From: Natrinema amylolyticum
GTDB lineage: Archaea; Halobacteriota; Halobacteria; Halobacteriales; Natrialbaceae
Direction of reading: 5' to 3'
Length of the DNA: 64,000 nt
Assembly: GCF_020515625.1 (NCBI RefSeq)
Contig: NZ_JAIWPJ010000002.1
Coordinates: 248,001-312,000 of the forward strand
In this document: one piece after another, positions 16,265 to 25,553 of the stretch
Numbering within the stretch: the stretch's first letter is position 1
Layout: each line of letters starts with the position of its first letter
Translations under genes and position numbers: made by a program
The notes under the pieces: generated by a model
Seen by the model: the letters and a program-made list of their open reading frames with translations, nothing else
Told to the model about the DNA's origin: nothing
Databases searched by the model: none

Positions 16265-18421
16265 TTACTGTGGGCTCGGATTCGAGCCGCCGGCGGAGCC
16301 AACGGTGCCCTGGTCGAACGCCGTGCCGGTGATCGACTTGAGGCGGTCGACCAGCGAGTCCTTCTTGGGTTCGCCCATTAGGGCAACGTCCAGGACCTCG
16401 CTGATGTTCGAGCAGGGGATGATCTCGATCATGTCCTCGTACTCGTCTTCGATCATCACGTCCTGTTCGTTCGCTTCGGGGATGATGACCTTCGTACAGC
16501 CGGCCTTCGCGGCGGCTTCGATCTTGTGGGTGACCCCGCCGACCGGGAGCACGTCGCCCCGGACCGACAGCGAGCCGGTCATCGCGACCGACTGATCGAC
16601 CGGGATGTTCTCGAGGGCACTGATGACGGCGGTCGCCACGGTGATGGAGGCGGAGTCGCCGTCGACGCCCTGTTGCCCGGCCTGGACGAACTGGATATGG
16701 ATGTCCTTCTCCGAGAGGTCGACGTCGGAGAACTTCTTGATGATCGCGGAGACGTTCTGGACCGACTCCTCGGCCATCTCCTTGAGTTGGCCGGTGGCGA
16801 TCACCTGACCGCCGCCCTGTGCGGGGGCGATCTCGGCCATGACGGGGAGCATGATCCCGGAGTCCTCTCCCATGACGGCGAGGCCGTTGACGCGGCCCTC
16901 GACGCCGCCTTCGTTGACCTGCAGCTCGTAGTCCTTGCGGCGCTCGATGTAGTCGTCGGCGAGCTGTTGCTCGATCGAGCGCGAACGGCGCTTGGCCTGC
17001 AAGACGTCGTCGCGAGTGGTGTTCTCGCGATCCTCGGCGCGGGCGATGTCGCCCGCGACGCGGACGAGTCCACCGAGGCTGCGGAACAGCAGCGTCAGGT
17101 GGTTCTTCCGACCCGAACGGCGCTTGGCCTCGAGGATGACTTCCTCGACGGCGTCGTCGGTGAAGTGGGGCAGGCGGCCGTCGCGTTCGACCTCCTGGGC
17201 GATGAAGCGGGCGTACTTGCGCCGCATCTCCGGGGTGTCCTCGATGGTGTCGTCCATGTAGACCTCGTACCCGTAGCCCTTGATCCGGTTGCGGAGCGCG
17301 GGGTGCATGTTCTCCATGGCGTCGAGGTTTCCGGCGGCGACCATGATGAAGTCACAGGGGACGGGTTCGGTCTGGACCATCGCGCCCGAGGAGCGCTCGG
17401 ACTGGCCCGTGATGGCGAACTCGCCTTCCTGGATCGCGGTCATCAGCTTCTGCTGGGTCCGGATGTCGAGCGTGTTGATCTCGTCGACGAACAGCACGCC
17501 CTTGTTGGACTTGTGGATGGAGCCGGGCTCGACGCGGTCGTGGCTCGGCGTCTCCATGCCACCGGACTGGAAGGGGTCGTGACGGACGTCGCCCAGCAGT
17601 GCGCCGGCGTGGGCACCGGTCGCGTCCTCGAAGGGCGCGACGCGCTGATCGCCGTTGTTGACGATCATGTTGGGCACCATCGCGTCGGTGCCGCGGGAGG
17701 TGTAGCGGAAGATCAGCCAGATGATCCCCGCCGCGAGGACGCCCAGCAGAATGCTGGCGGGGCTGAGGATCGCATAGCCGATGACGACGGCGATGATGAT
17801 CCACATCAGGATCGAGCGCATCTGGTTGCGCTTGCGGGCCTCCTCCTTGTGGGCGTCGATGATCTGTTCGCCCTTGCCCGCGGGGACGGTTCGAACCTTC
17901 GGCTCGTTGCCGTCGTCGGGGTTGTGGTAGACTAAAACGTCCTGAAGATCCTCCTTCGGCAGCAGTTGGCTCATCGCCTTGGCCAGCATCGACTTGCCGG
18001 TCCCCGGCGAGCCGATCATCATGACGTGTCGGCGCTGCTTGGCCGCCTTGATAATGATATCTCGCGCTTCGTCCTGGCCGATGACCTGATCGACGAGTCG
18101 ATCGGGGACTTCGATGTCCGCCGTCGAATCGATCTTCAGACCGCCTAGCAGATCGTCCTCGGCGATCTCCTCGTCGACCTCGACGCCGGGATCGACCTCG
18201 ACCGTACTCCCGAGGTCCTCGACGGTCTCGATGTCGTCCTCCTCGTCGGACGACGGCTCGAAGTCGTCGATCGGATCGTCGACGTCGTTGCGACGGTCAC
18301 CGTCCTCCTCGAGCGGCGACCGGTCTCCCTGACGCTCGGGCTGCTCGGCGGGGTCGTCCCCCTCTGGAACAGTGTCCGAAGCGTCTTCGGGAGGGTCGTC
18401 AACGTTCGTATCGTTACTCAT
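16265..18421 (-). CDS. lonB: Archaeal membrane-bound Lon protease (LonB)
   Basis: A 718-residue ATP-dependent protease. A 95-residue acidic extension precedes the AAA+ domain. Walker A is GSPGTGKS (137-144), and two transmembrane helices (about 208-248, IIIAVVIGYAIL and LLGVLAAGIIWLIF) are inserted in the ATPase, the hallmark of archaeal LonB. Walker B is VLFVDEI. The C-terminal protease domain has the serine in GDSAS and the lysine in THKIEAA of the Ser-Lys dyad. LonB is the main membrane-associated quality-control protease in haloarchaea and is essential in Haloferax (known). It is followed without a gap by a CPBP protease. Confidence 0.97.
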   Translation of the reverse strand: MSNDTNVDDPPEDASDTVPEGDDPAEQPERQGDRSPLEEDGDRRNDVDDPIDDFEPSSDEEDDIETVEDLGSTVEVDPGVEVDEEIAEDDLLGGLKIDSTADIEVPDRLVDQVIGQDEARDIIIKAAKQRRHVMMIGSPGTGKSMLAKAMSQLLPKEDLQDVLVYHNPDDGNEPKVRTVPAGKGEQIIDAHKEEARKRNQMRSILMWIIIAVVIGYAILSPASILLGVLAAGIIWLIFRYTSRGTDAMVPNMIVNNGDQRVAPFEDATGAHAGALLGDVRHDPFQSGGMETPSHDRVEPGSIHKSNKGVLFVDEINTLDIRTQQKLMTAIQEGEFAITGQSERSSGAMVQTEPVPCDFIMVAAGNLDAMENMHPALRNRIKGYGYEVYMDDTIEDTPEMRRKYARFIAQEVERDGRLPHFTDDAVEEVILEAKRRSGRKNHLTLLFRSLGGLVRVAGDIARAEDRENTTRDDVLQAKRRSRSIEQQLADDYIERRKDYELQVNEGGVEGRVNGLAVMGEDSGIMLPVMAEIAPAQGGGQVIATGQLKEMAEESVQNVSAIIKKFSDVDLSEKDIHIQFVQAGQQGVDGDSASITVATAVISALENIPVDQSVAMTGSLSVRGDVLPVGGVTHKIEAAAKAGCTKVIIPEANEQDVMIEDEYEDMIEIIPCSNISEVLDVALMGEPKKDSLVDRLKSITGTAFDQGTVGSAGGSNPSPQ

Positions 18422-18547
18422 AGAACTCTGTTCGGTACCTGATTCGAAGGGATTGCGACTGATATACTTTCTCCATGCGGAGGATGGTGTCAGTGGCTGA
18501 TACCGGGTGGAACAGCGGTCGACGGCGGAAATCAGCCGACGAGGACA

Positions 18548-18593
18548 GTTTATTTAATACATAGTTACTATCTGCGGAATATATAGTTGCGTG
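18548..18593. promoter_or_regulatory. AT-rich intergenic core between lonB and nadM
   Basis: In an otherwise GC-rich 294-base divergent gap, this stretch contains TATTTAATACATAG and GGAATATATAG. It is suited to hold basal promoter elements, although it lies more than 120 bases from either start. No gene is seen in the gap. A separate TATA-like CGCTTAAGC about 28 bases before the nadM ATG is the better candidate for nadM. Confidence 0.35.
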
Positions 18594-18715
18594 ACCAGTC
18601 GTGATCGACCAGTGTCGGGACGAACGGAACGTCGTCGTCGCGCGACCGGTCGCCAGAGCGATCGGCTCGAGGGAAACTCGCCACGCTTAAGCGCCGCGCC
18701 CGAGCAGTGTCCGGC

Positions 18716-19234
18716 ATGACTCGGGGGTTCTACATCGGTCGCTTCCAGCCCTTTCACAACGGCCACCGGAGCATGGTCGAACAGATCGCCGACGACGTCG
18801 ACGAACTCGTCCTCGGGATCGGGAGCGCCGACGACTCGCACACCGTCCGCAACCCGTTCACGGCGGGCGAACGAATCATGATGATCACGAAGTCGCTCGT
18901 CGACTCCGATCTCGTCACCTACGCCGTTCCGATCGAGGACTTGGAACGGAACTCGGTGTGGGTCAGCCACGTCCAGAGCATGAGTCCCGACTTCGACGTC
19001 GCCTACTCGAACAACCCGCTGGTGATCCAACTCTTTCGCGAGGCCGGCATCGAGATCCGCCAGTCGCCGATGTTCAACCGCGAGGTGCTCGAGGGGTCGG
19101 AAGTTCGCGAACGGATGATAACGGGCGGCGATTGGAAGTCGCTCGTCCCCGAATCCGTCGCCGAGGTCGTCGAGGAGATTGGCGGCATCGAACGCATTCA
19201 GATGGTCAGCGACTCGGACTCGAACGGCGACTGA
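18716..19234 (+). CDS. nadM: Nicotinamide-nucleotide adenylyltransferase (archaeal NadM type)
   Basis: A 172-residue nucleotidyltransferase that joins NMN and ATP to NAD+. The GRFQPFHNGH motif at residues 8-17 is the HxGH-type ATP site, and the distal part carries GSEVRERMITGGDW, matching the ISSTxxR-like region of archaeal NMNATs. The ATG at 18716 gives the family N-terminus MTRGFYIGRF, and CTTAAG sits 28 bases upstream as in leaderless genes. It is followed after about 90 bases by the SAM hydrolase gene on the same strand. Confidence 0.95.
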   Translation: MTRGFYIGRFQPFHNGHRSMVEQIADDVDELVLGIGSADDSHTVRNPFTAGERIMMITKSLVDSDLVTYAVPIEDLERNSVWVSHVQSMSPDFDVAYSNNPLVIQLFREAGIEIRQSPMFNREVLEGSEVRERMITGGDWKSLVPESVAEVVEEIGGIERIQMVSDSDSNGD

Positions 19235-19327
19235 CGGACCGACGGGCGATCCGACAGTGCCGACGGGAGACGAGCGACCGCCGTCGAATCCCCCTTCTCT
19301 TTGAGCGATCGCGTCGTACGGCCGACC

Positions 19328-20158
19328 GTGATCACGCTCGCGTCCGACTTCGGCACGCCGTATCCGGCGGCGATGAAGGGCGTCCTGTTACAGCGGACCG
19401 ACGCCCGATTGGTCGATATCGCTCACGACTTTCCGCGACAGGACGTTCGGACGGCCGCGTTCTGGCTCCGCGAGGTAGTGCCGTATTTCCCGCCGGCGAC
19501 TCACCTCGTCGTGATCGATCCCGGCGTCGGTACCGACAGGAACGCGCTGGTTCTCCGCGCCGGCGACCACGCGCTCGTCGGCCCGGACAACGGCGTCTTG
19601 CGCCCCGCGGCACGGCGACTCGCGGGCGGCGACGACTCCCGACTCGAGACCTACGTGATCGACGAGGCGGCGATCGGTCCCGTCGAACCGACGACGCCGT
19701 CGAACCCGGCCGCCGACTCGAGCGAACGACGAGCACCGCGGAGCAATACCTTCCACGGCCGGGACGTCTTCGCCCCCGCCGCCGCTGCGGTCCACGACGC
19801 CGACCCCGACGCGCTCGGCTCGCTCGAGTGGCTCGAGGCAGGCGCGGCGGCCGTCGATCTCGACCTTCCCGCGGCCGAACTCGAGGACGAGCACGCAGCG
19901 GGCGAGGTGCTGGTGGTCGACGACTTCGGGAACGCGATCACGAACGTTCCCGGCTCAGTCCTCGAGGGCCGGGAGCGAGTGCTGGTGAACGGCGATCCGG
20001 CCCCGGTCGGGGAGACGTTCGCAGCCGTTCCCGCAGGAGAGCGACTCGCAACCGTCGGGAGCCACGGCTACGTGGAACTCGACGTTAATCGCGGCCGCGG
20101 CGACGAGGCCTTCGACCTCGAGCCCGGCGATCGGGTCGTCCTCGAACCGGCCGGGTAG
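19328..20158 (+). CDS. S-adenosyl-L-methionine hydrolase (SAM hydroxide adenosyltransferase, DUF62)
   Basis: A 276-residue protein of the SAM hydroxide adenosyltransferase/fluorinase fold family, which splits SAM to adenosine and methionine using water. Conserved segments are ITLASDFGTPYPAAMKG, VVIDPGVGTDR, LVGPDNGVL, NTFHGRDVFAP and the C-terminal VVDDFGNAITN. The GTG giving MITLASDFG is the usual family start; a TTG 27 bases earlier is less likely. There is a Pro/Ser-rich insertion before NTFHGRD. Why archaea hydrolyse SAM is not settled; recycling or SAM control is proposed. Confidence 0.9.
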   Translation: MITLASDFGTPYPAAMKGVLLQRTDARLVDIAHDFPRQDVRTAAFWLREVVPYFPPATHLVVIDPGVGTDRNALVLRAGDHALVGPDNGVLRPAARRLAGGDDSRLETYVIDEAAIGPVEPTTPSNPAADSSERRAPRSNTFHGRDVFAPAAAAVHDADPDALGSLEWLEAGAAAVDLDLPAAELEDEHAAGEVLVVDDFGNAITNVPGSVLEGRERVLVNGDPAPVGETFAAVPAGERLATVGSHGYVELDVNRGRGDEAFDLEPGDRVVLEPAG

Positions 20159-20208
20159 TCGGTGATTACCACGTGCGTGTACACCGCGGCGGTGGCACCG
20201 CGATGGCC

Positions 20209-20580
20209 TCAATCGCCGGCCGGCCCGTCGCGTTTCCGCGCCGGATCGATCACGATCTCGCCGTCGGCGCGCACCGTGACGGCACACTGTGAGAACGTGA
20301 AGGCGATCGCCCCGTCACCGACGCGGTGCTCGTCACCGCGCCAGTGAACGAAGAGGGCGTTCAGCGCGTCCGGTTCGACGCACTCCGAGAGGGGCTCGAG
20401 ATCGTCGGGTTCGACGCCGAGTACCGACGAGACGGTCACGAGGAGCGCCGTACTCACCGGTTCGTACGCGCCGTCGTCACACCACGTGTGATAGGTGCCC
20501 CGATCGTCGTCGTAGTAGACCGTGTGACCGTCGGTGTCGGCGATCGGCGTCAGTGTCTCTCGCGGAGCGGTTCCGGACAT
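20209..20580 (-). CDS. HalOD1 output-domain protein
   Basis: A 123-residue single-domain protein. The HalOD1 pattern is clear: VSTALLVTVSSVLGVEPDDLEPLSECVEPDALNALF followed by ITFTFSQCAVTV-type strands with a D-G-E-I-V-I end. HalOD1 is a haloarchaea-specific domain thought to be an output domain in signalling; its biochemical action is not known. It stands alone, diverging from a short AT-rich upstream region that contains a perfect TATGT/ACATA inverted repeat. Confidence 0.85.
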   Translation of the reverse strand: MSGTAPRETLTPIADTDGHTVYYDDDRGTYHTWCDDGAYEPVSTALLVTVSSVLGVEPDDLEPLSECVEPDALNALFVHWRGDEHRVGDGAIAFTFSQCAVTVRADGEIVIDPARKRDGPAGD

Positions 20581-20597
20581 AATAGATTGGAATACAA

Positions 20598-20611
20598 TAT
20601 GTTAACACATA
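20598..20611. promoter_or_regulatory. Inverted repeat upstream of the HalOD1 gene
   Basis: TATGT-TAAC-ACATA is a perfect five-base-arm palindrome 18-31 bases upstream of the HalOD1 start, overlapping where a TATA box would lie for that gene. Autoregulation or repression is possible but inferred only from position. Confidence 0.35.
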
Positions 20612-20750
20612 ACACTGTTGGCTGGCTGAGACGGTCGCGTCGCTCGGAGTCGTGAGTCGGGCACCGACCGTCGGTCCGTTCGGCACGCGGTCGCGTTTCG
20701 GGACCGCTATCGGTCCGTTCGCCGTCCATCCGCGGGGTACCGATCGCGGG

Positions 20751-22268
20751 TCAGCGAGTGTCTCGTTCGACGAGCTCCCACCGCTGGTTCGAGTCGCCCG
20801 TCCAGTGCCACTGGATGACGGCCTCGCTCGATCGGTCACCGTCGAGGACCCGGCCGCTGTTCGCGTTGATGAAACAGTACGGTCCGTCCTCGAGCGCGAC
20901 GGCGTACCACCGCTGGCGGTCCGTCCCGCGCCACGACTGCTGGGTGACGGCTGCGCCGTCGTCGGTGCCGGCCCCTTCGACGCCGAGGACCTTGCCGCTG
21001 TGTGCCGCTTCGAGACGGTACGTGCCGTCGTCGTTCGATCGAATCGTGAACCGCTGGTGGCTGTCGCCGGTCCAGTCAGCTTCGACCGCGTCGGTCCCGT
21101 CGCTCTCGTCGGCGTTCGCGACTTCGATGACGTTCCCCGTCGCGACGGACCGTAGCGAGTAATCGCCGTCCTCGAGCGGCATACTGCCGTCCATCGGCCC
21201 GTGGAGTCCGTCGAGGCTCAATCGCCGGCAGAGCGAGACGATCTCGGAGGTCTCGTAGTAATCGACGCGGACGAGGTTCGGATTGCTATCGCGGTCCGCT
21301 CGGACGACCTGCTCGTACAGCGGGAGCATCGCGTTCGTCGTCTGGCCGCCCTCGTAGAGATCGGTCGGTGCGCGAATGATCCACTGCGTCTCGCCGAGCG
21401 TCGACGCGGTCGCGTGCTCGTTCGTGACGCCGCCCGCGAGGACGTCGCCCGGCGTCGACGTGTCGGGATAGAAACTCGAGACCCAGTCGGCGAACCGATC
21501 GGTGAACGAGGGCAGCGAGAGCGGACTGTCGTGGTCGTCGAGCGTTCGATGGAAGATCGCTATCCGCGGTCCGTCGTAGTCCGACGGCGTCGCCGCGAGC
21601 AGTTCGTCGGTGCTCGTCATCGATCCGAGATCGATCGCGTACTCGCCGAACTCCCGTCTGAGGAGGTCGGACAGCGCGGTCCAGTCGTCCGACTCGAACC
21701 CCTCGTCGCTGAAGGTACCGGCGTCCCGGAAGTGAGAGAGTTTGAGGAGGACGAGCTCCGACGCGCCGGCGTCGTCGACCTCGGCGAGATACCGCGAAAT
21801 CTGGGGGAAGACCTCGCGATCCAGCGAGCGGCCCGTCCTGGAGGAGTGGTGGCCGTAAAATTCCGTCTCGTCGCCGTCTCCCTGTGATTCGACGCGGACG
21901 TCGAGGAACCGAATCCCGTCGCACAGTTGCGCGTAGACCTCCCTCGTCTGACAGTCCCAGTACTCCGGCGACTCCGGGTCCGTGTCGACCATCGCGGCGT
22001 GATGGGTCCCGGGGAAACTCAACTCGCGGATCGGCGTCTCCGGGACGGCGTCGCTTTGCCACGTCTTCGGATCGAAATCTGCCGCCGTCTCCGTCGCCGT
22101 CCGCGCGGTCGCTCGCTCAGTCATCGTCGTCGCTCCCAGCGTCGTTCCGGTGATCGCGAGGCCGATCGTCTGCAACGCGGCCCGTCGGTTCGGTGTCCGC
22201 CCGCCGGCCGTCGGCGTGCGGTCGTTCGCTGATTCCGTCGAGTCTCTCGGATCGCGTTTTCGTTCCAT
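20751..22268 (-). CDS. Secreted PI-PLC-like phospholipase with ricin-type lectin domain
   Basis: A 505-residue exported protein. A Tat-type signal (NRRAALQTIGLAITG) lies near residues 28-41. Residues 75-345 form a phosphatidylinositol-specific phospholipase C X-like TIM barrel: SFPGTHHA with the first catalytic His, CDGIRFLDVRV, and YGHHSSR with the second His. From about 362 a ricin-type beta-trefoil follows, with three Q-[RxW]-like repeats (HQRFTI, RQRWYAV, NQRWEL), probably binding carbohydrate or surface glycan. It lies downstream of the ABC importer genes on the same strand (about 150-base gap). Substrate (inositol phospholipid, glycolipid or another phosphodiester) is unknown. Confidence 0.88.
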   Translation of the reverse strand: MERKRDPRDSTESANDRTPTAGGRTPNRRAALQTIGLAITGTTLGATTMTERATARTATETAADFDPKTWQSDAVPETPIRELSFPGTHHAAMVDTDPESPEYWDCQTREVYAQLCDGIRFLDVRVESQGDGDETEFYGHHSSRTGRSLDREVFPQISRYLAEVDDAGASELVLLKLSHFRDAGTFSDEGFESDDWTALSDLLRREFGEYAIDLGSMTSTDELLAATPSDYDGPRIAIFHRTLDDHDSPLSLPSFTDRFADWVSSFYPDTSTPGDVLAGGVTNEHATASTLGETQWIIRAPTDLYEGGQTTNAMLPLYEQVVRADRDSNPNLVRVDYYETSEIVSLCRRLSLDGLHGPMDGSMPLEDGDYSLRSVATGNVIEVANADESDGTDAVEADWTGDSHQRFTIRSNDDGTYRLEAAHSGKVLGVEGAGTDDGAAVTQQSWRGTDRQRWYAVALEDGPYCFINANSGRVLDGDRSSEAVIQWHWTGDSNQRWELVERDTR

Positions 22269-22418
22269 CTGTCTCGAGCGGATCGTCCGGTCGCCGGCAC
22301 TTATCAGATTATATTGGTTTTCGGTAGCCGTGGATACGGCTCCGGAGTGGGGGTGTCGTTCCCGGTCGGAGTCAGCGGTCGGGAAGCCGAGGGGAACGAC
22401 GATGTATCCCGGCAGTTC

Positions 22419-23567
22419 TCACTGGGCGTTTCTCGGGACCGGCGACGCGACGCGGCGGTCGACGCGCTGGATTCGGTCCCCGGTTTCGTCGTCGAAGACG
22501 AACGCGCGGTCGTCGACCCCCAACCACACGGAGTCCCCGCGCGTGACGTCGACGCTGATCGGAACGCGGACGGTCAGTTCTCGGTCGTCCAGTTCGGGGA
22601 CCGCGACCGTCAGTAGCTGCTCGTCTCCCATCGGTTCCGTGACCGTGACGCGGGCGCGGGCCGTCCCGTCGGCCGGCGACTGGGACACGTCGAAGTACTG
22701 CGGACGGACGCCGAGAACGAACGGCTCGGTCCCGTCGACGGACGCGGGAACGCCGTCGTATCGGATCGAGAAGTCGTCGGACTCCTCGGTCCCATCGGCC
22801 CCGACGAGCCGCTGTGACCCGCCGGTCGCGCGGCGGACGCGGAGGAAATTCATGCTCGGGCTGCCGATAAAGCCCGCGACGAAGCGGTTTTCGGGGTCGT
22901 GATAGACCTCGTGCGGCGTCCCCACCTGCTGGACCTCGCCGTCGCACATGACGATCAGTTTGTCTCCGAGCGTCATCGCCTCCTCCTGATCGTGCGTGAC
23001 GTACAGCGTCGTGACCCCGAGCTCGCGCTGCAGTTTCTTGATCTCGTTTCGCATCTCGACTTTCAGTTTCGCGTCGAGACTCGCCAGCGGTTCGTCCATC
23101 AGGAACACGCTGGGCCGCCGGACGATGGCGCGGCCGATGGCGACCCGCTGGCGCTGACCGCCGCTCAGTTCGTCCGTCGATCGCTCGAGCAGGTCGGCGA
23201 TGCCGAGTGTTTCGGCGACATCTTCGACCCGTTCGCGGCGCGTCGTCTCTGCGACCCCTGCTACTTTGAGTGGGTAACCGATGTTTTCCGCGACGCCCAT
23301 GTGCGGGTAGAGCGCGAGTTCCTGGAATACCATCGCGATGTCGCGGTTTTTCGGGTGGGTATCGGTCACGTCCGACCCGTCGACGAGAATCCGTCCGTCG
23401 GACGGGTCGGTGAGCCCCGCGAGGCTCCGGAGCGTCGTCGTCTTGCCGCACCCGCTCGGTCCGAGCAGGACCGCGAACTCGCCGTCTTCGATCGTGATAT
23501 CGACGCCGTCGACGCCGATTTCGGTACCGTACCGCTTCGTCACGTCCTCGTAGCTTACGCGAACCAT
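22419..23567 (-). CDS. ABC importer ATPase, UgpC/MalK type
   Basis: A 382-residue ATP-binding subunit. Walker A is GPSGCGKTTT (about 36-45), the signature is LSGGQRQR, Walker B is VFLMDEP and a C-terminal TOBE/OB domain occupies about 240-370. This long form energises carbohydrate- and glycerol-3-phosphate-type importers (CUT1). It is the last gene of the importer block, 136 bases after the second permease. The substrate is set by the binding protein, which is not assignable from sequence. Confidence 0.93.
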   Translation of the reverse strand: MVRVSYEDVTKRYGTEIGVDGVDITIEDGEFAVLLGPSGCGKTTTLRSLAGLTDPSDGRILVDGSDVTDTHPKNRDIAMVFQELALYPHMGVAENIGYPLKVAGVAETTRRERVEDVAETLGIADLLERSTDELSGGQRQRVAIGRAIVRRPSVFLMDEPLASLDAKLKVEMRNEIKKLQRELGVTTLYVTHDQEEAMTLGDKLIVMCDGEVQQVGTPHEVYHDPENRFVAGFIGSPSMNFLRVRRATGGSQRLVGADGTEESDDFSIRYDGVPASVDGTEPFVLGVRPQYFDVSQSPADGTARARVTVTEPMGDEQLLTVAVPELDDRELTVRVPISVDVTRGDSVWLGVDDRAFVFDDETGDRIQRVDRRVASPVPRNAQ

Positions 23568-23703
23568 TGGTCTGATTGTCGTGTCGGTCGGTCGCTCGCT
23601 GCCTGTACCCCCGTCGCTCGAGTCGGTGCTCGACGCCGCTCCCGACGAGTATGTGCGGAACCCGTCGCCGAACCGGTCCCGTTCGGCGGCCGTCTCGGCT
23701 TCA

Positions 23704-24618
23704 TTACTGGACCGCCCCCATAGTGAACCCGCGAAGGAGCTTCTCGCGGACGAGGAACGCGAACGCCAGTACCGGTGCCATCGCGATCGTCCCCGCGACG
23801 GTCAACAGCTCCCACTGGATCGTGTAGGCCGTTTTGAACGTCGCGAGCGCGACCGGGAGGGTCTGGGCTCGCGTGTTGCTCGTCAGAATGACTGCGAACA
23901 ACAGCTCGTTCCAGGCGTTGATGATCGTGAAGATCGTGGCCGCGAGCAGGCCGGGACGGACCATCGGGAGCACGATCTTGAAGAACGCACCGATCTCGGT
24001 GTGTCCGTCGAGGACGGCGGCTTCGATGATACAATCGGGTAATTCCGCGAAGAACCCTTTCAGCATCCACACGACGAACGGGATGTTGAACGCCGCGTAC
24101 GCCAACGTGAGACCGAGTTGCGTGTTGAGCAGGCCGACGTTGTCGAAGATCACGTACAGCGGAATCACCGTCACGATCGGCGGCAGGAATCGGGTCGCCA
24201 ACACCAGAAACGGGAGATGGAATCGCCCGAGATCGTACGGATACTCGTACTTCACGAAGCCGTACGTCGCCGCCGTCCCGAAGAGGACGGCGAGCGCGGT
24301 CGATCCGATCGTGATCACCACGCTGTTGAGCAGGTACTCGTAGAACGCCGGTCGCTGCACGAACAGTTCCGAATAGTTCTCGAGCGTCAGCGCGGTCGAG
24401 AGCCACTGCGGCGGCGTGGCCAGTAGCTCCCGCCGCGTCCGGAGCGAGCCCGAGACCATCCAGTAGACCGGGAAGACGGTCCAGACGACGAACACCAGCG
24501 CGACGACGTGTGCCAGGCCGGGCACGAGGCCGTACTCGTCGAGTCGATCGTACCACCGTTCCGTCCGGTCGAGCAGCGCCCGACCGAGTCCGCGGCCGGG
24601 CAGTGATGTCGTTGCCAT
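23704..24618 (-). CDS. ABC importer permease, MalG/UgpE type
   Basis: A 304-residue permease with six transmembrane helices. The cytoplasmic EAA loop is EAAVLDGHTEIGAFFKIVLP, which contacts the ATPase. It ends with the MalG-like LREKLLRGFTMGAVQ tail. Its start codon lies one base after the upstream permease stop, so the two are translationally coupled. Confidence 0.93.
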   Translation of the reverse strand: MATTSLPGRGLGRALLDRTERWYDRLDEYGLVPGLAHVVALVFVVWTVFPVYWMVSGSLRTRRELLATPPQWLSTALTLENYSELFVQRPAFYEYLLNSVVITIGSTALAVLFGTAATYGFVKYEYPYDLGRFHLPFLVLATRFLPPIVTVIPLYVIFDNVGLLNTQLGLTLAYAAFNIPFVVWMLKGFFAELPDCIIEAAVLDGHTEIGAFFKIVLPMVRPGLLAATIFTIINAWNELLFAVILTSNTRAQTLPVALATFKTAYTIQWELLTVAGTIAMAPVLAFAFLVREKLLRGFTMGAVQ

Positions 24619-24619
24619 C

Positions 24620-25525
24620 TCAGAACTTCACCTCCGAAACCTTCGCGAACGTGTACGTGATCAGGAGAGCGATCGCCAACAGCAGCAACGCCATCGTCGA
24701 CGCTCGCCCGTAGTTCCCGTAGCGAAACGCCTCCCGATACAGCGCCATGCTCACGACGTCCGTCGAGCCCGCCGGCCCACCGCGCGTCAGCACGAACACC
24801 TTGGCGAACACGCGCATCGTCCCGATGACGCGGAGGATCACGACGAGAACGACGAGTTCCCTGATGTAGGGGAGCGTCACGTCGAGCAGTCGCCGGACGC
24901 GACCGGCCCCGTCCATCATCGCCGCTTCCCGGACGTGATCCGGGACCGACTGGAGACCGGCGAGGACGATCAGCGTCACCAGCGGCGTCATCTGCCAGAC
25001 GTCCGGAATCACGATCGCCCAGAGCGCGATCGACGGCGAACTCAGCCACGGCACCGGCCCGCCGGTGATCGGCTGCACGAGGGAATCTAACACTCCGCCG
25101 TTCCGGTAGAGGAGTTGCCACAGCAGCGCGACGACGGTCGGCGAGATGACCAGCGGCACGAGTCCGATCGTCTGGACGAGTCCCCGGAACCGGACGCGAC
25201 TGTTCAACACGAACGCGATCCCGATACCGAGCAGGACCTCCAGCGAGACGGCGACGATCATGAACTTCGCGGTCACCCACAGCGAGTCCCAGAACGCCCC
25301 CTGCGTCAGGATCGCGACGTAGTTGTCGATCCCGACGAACTCCCGCCCCGTCCCGTCGAACTGATACGCCGAGAGCGCGACGGCGCGACCGATCGGATAG
25401 AGGAAAAACGCGGCGAGCAGCCCGAGCGCCGGCAGGGTCAGGAACCACCGCAGGTTGTCCTCGAGCCACAGCAGGATGTCTTCGGCGCGGTCCGCCATCG
25501 CATCGGAAACGTGTCGTTGGGCCAT
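24620..25525 (-). CDS. ABC importer permease, MalF/UgpA type
   Basis: A 301-residue permease with six helices and an EAA loop (EAAMMDGAGRVRRLLDVTLP). The N-terminus is a short amphipathic segment before helix 1. It sits 28 bases after the binding-protein gene and directly before its MalG-type partner, the usual order for CUT1 importers. Confidence 0.93.
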   Translation of the reverse strand: MAQRHVSDAMADRAEDILLWLEDNLRWFLTLPALGLLAAFFLYPIGRAVALSAYQFDGTGREFVGIDNYVAILTQGAFWDSLWVTAKFMIVAVSLEVLLGIGIAFVLNSRVRFRGLVQTIGLVPLVISPTVVALLWQLLYRNGGVLDSLVQPITGGPVPWLSSPSIALWAIVIPDVWQMTPLVTLIVLAGLQSVPDHVREAAMMDGAGRVRRLLDVTLPYIRELVVLVVILRVIGTMRVFAKVFVLTRGGPAGSTDVVSMALYREAFRYGNYGRASTMALLLLAIALLITYTFAKVSEVKF

Positions 25526-25553
25526 AGCGTGGTGAAAGCGGCGTCGACCGCAG

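Noticed and set aside
16526-17935. 469-codon frame antisense to lonB
   Set aside because: Complement of a strongly conserved protease; no recognisable protein.
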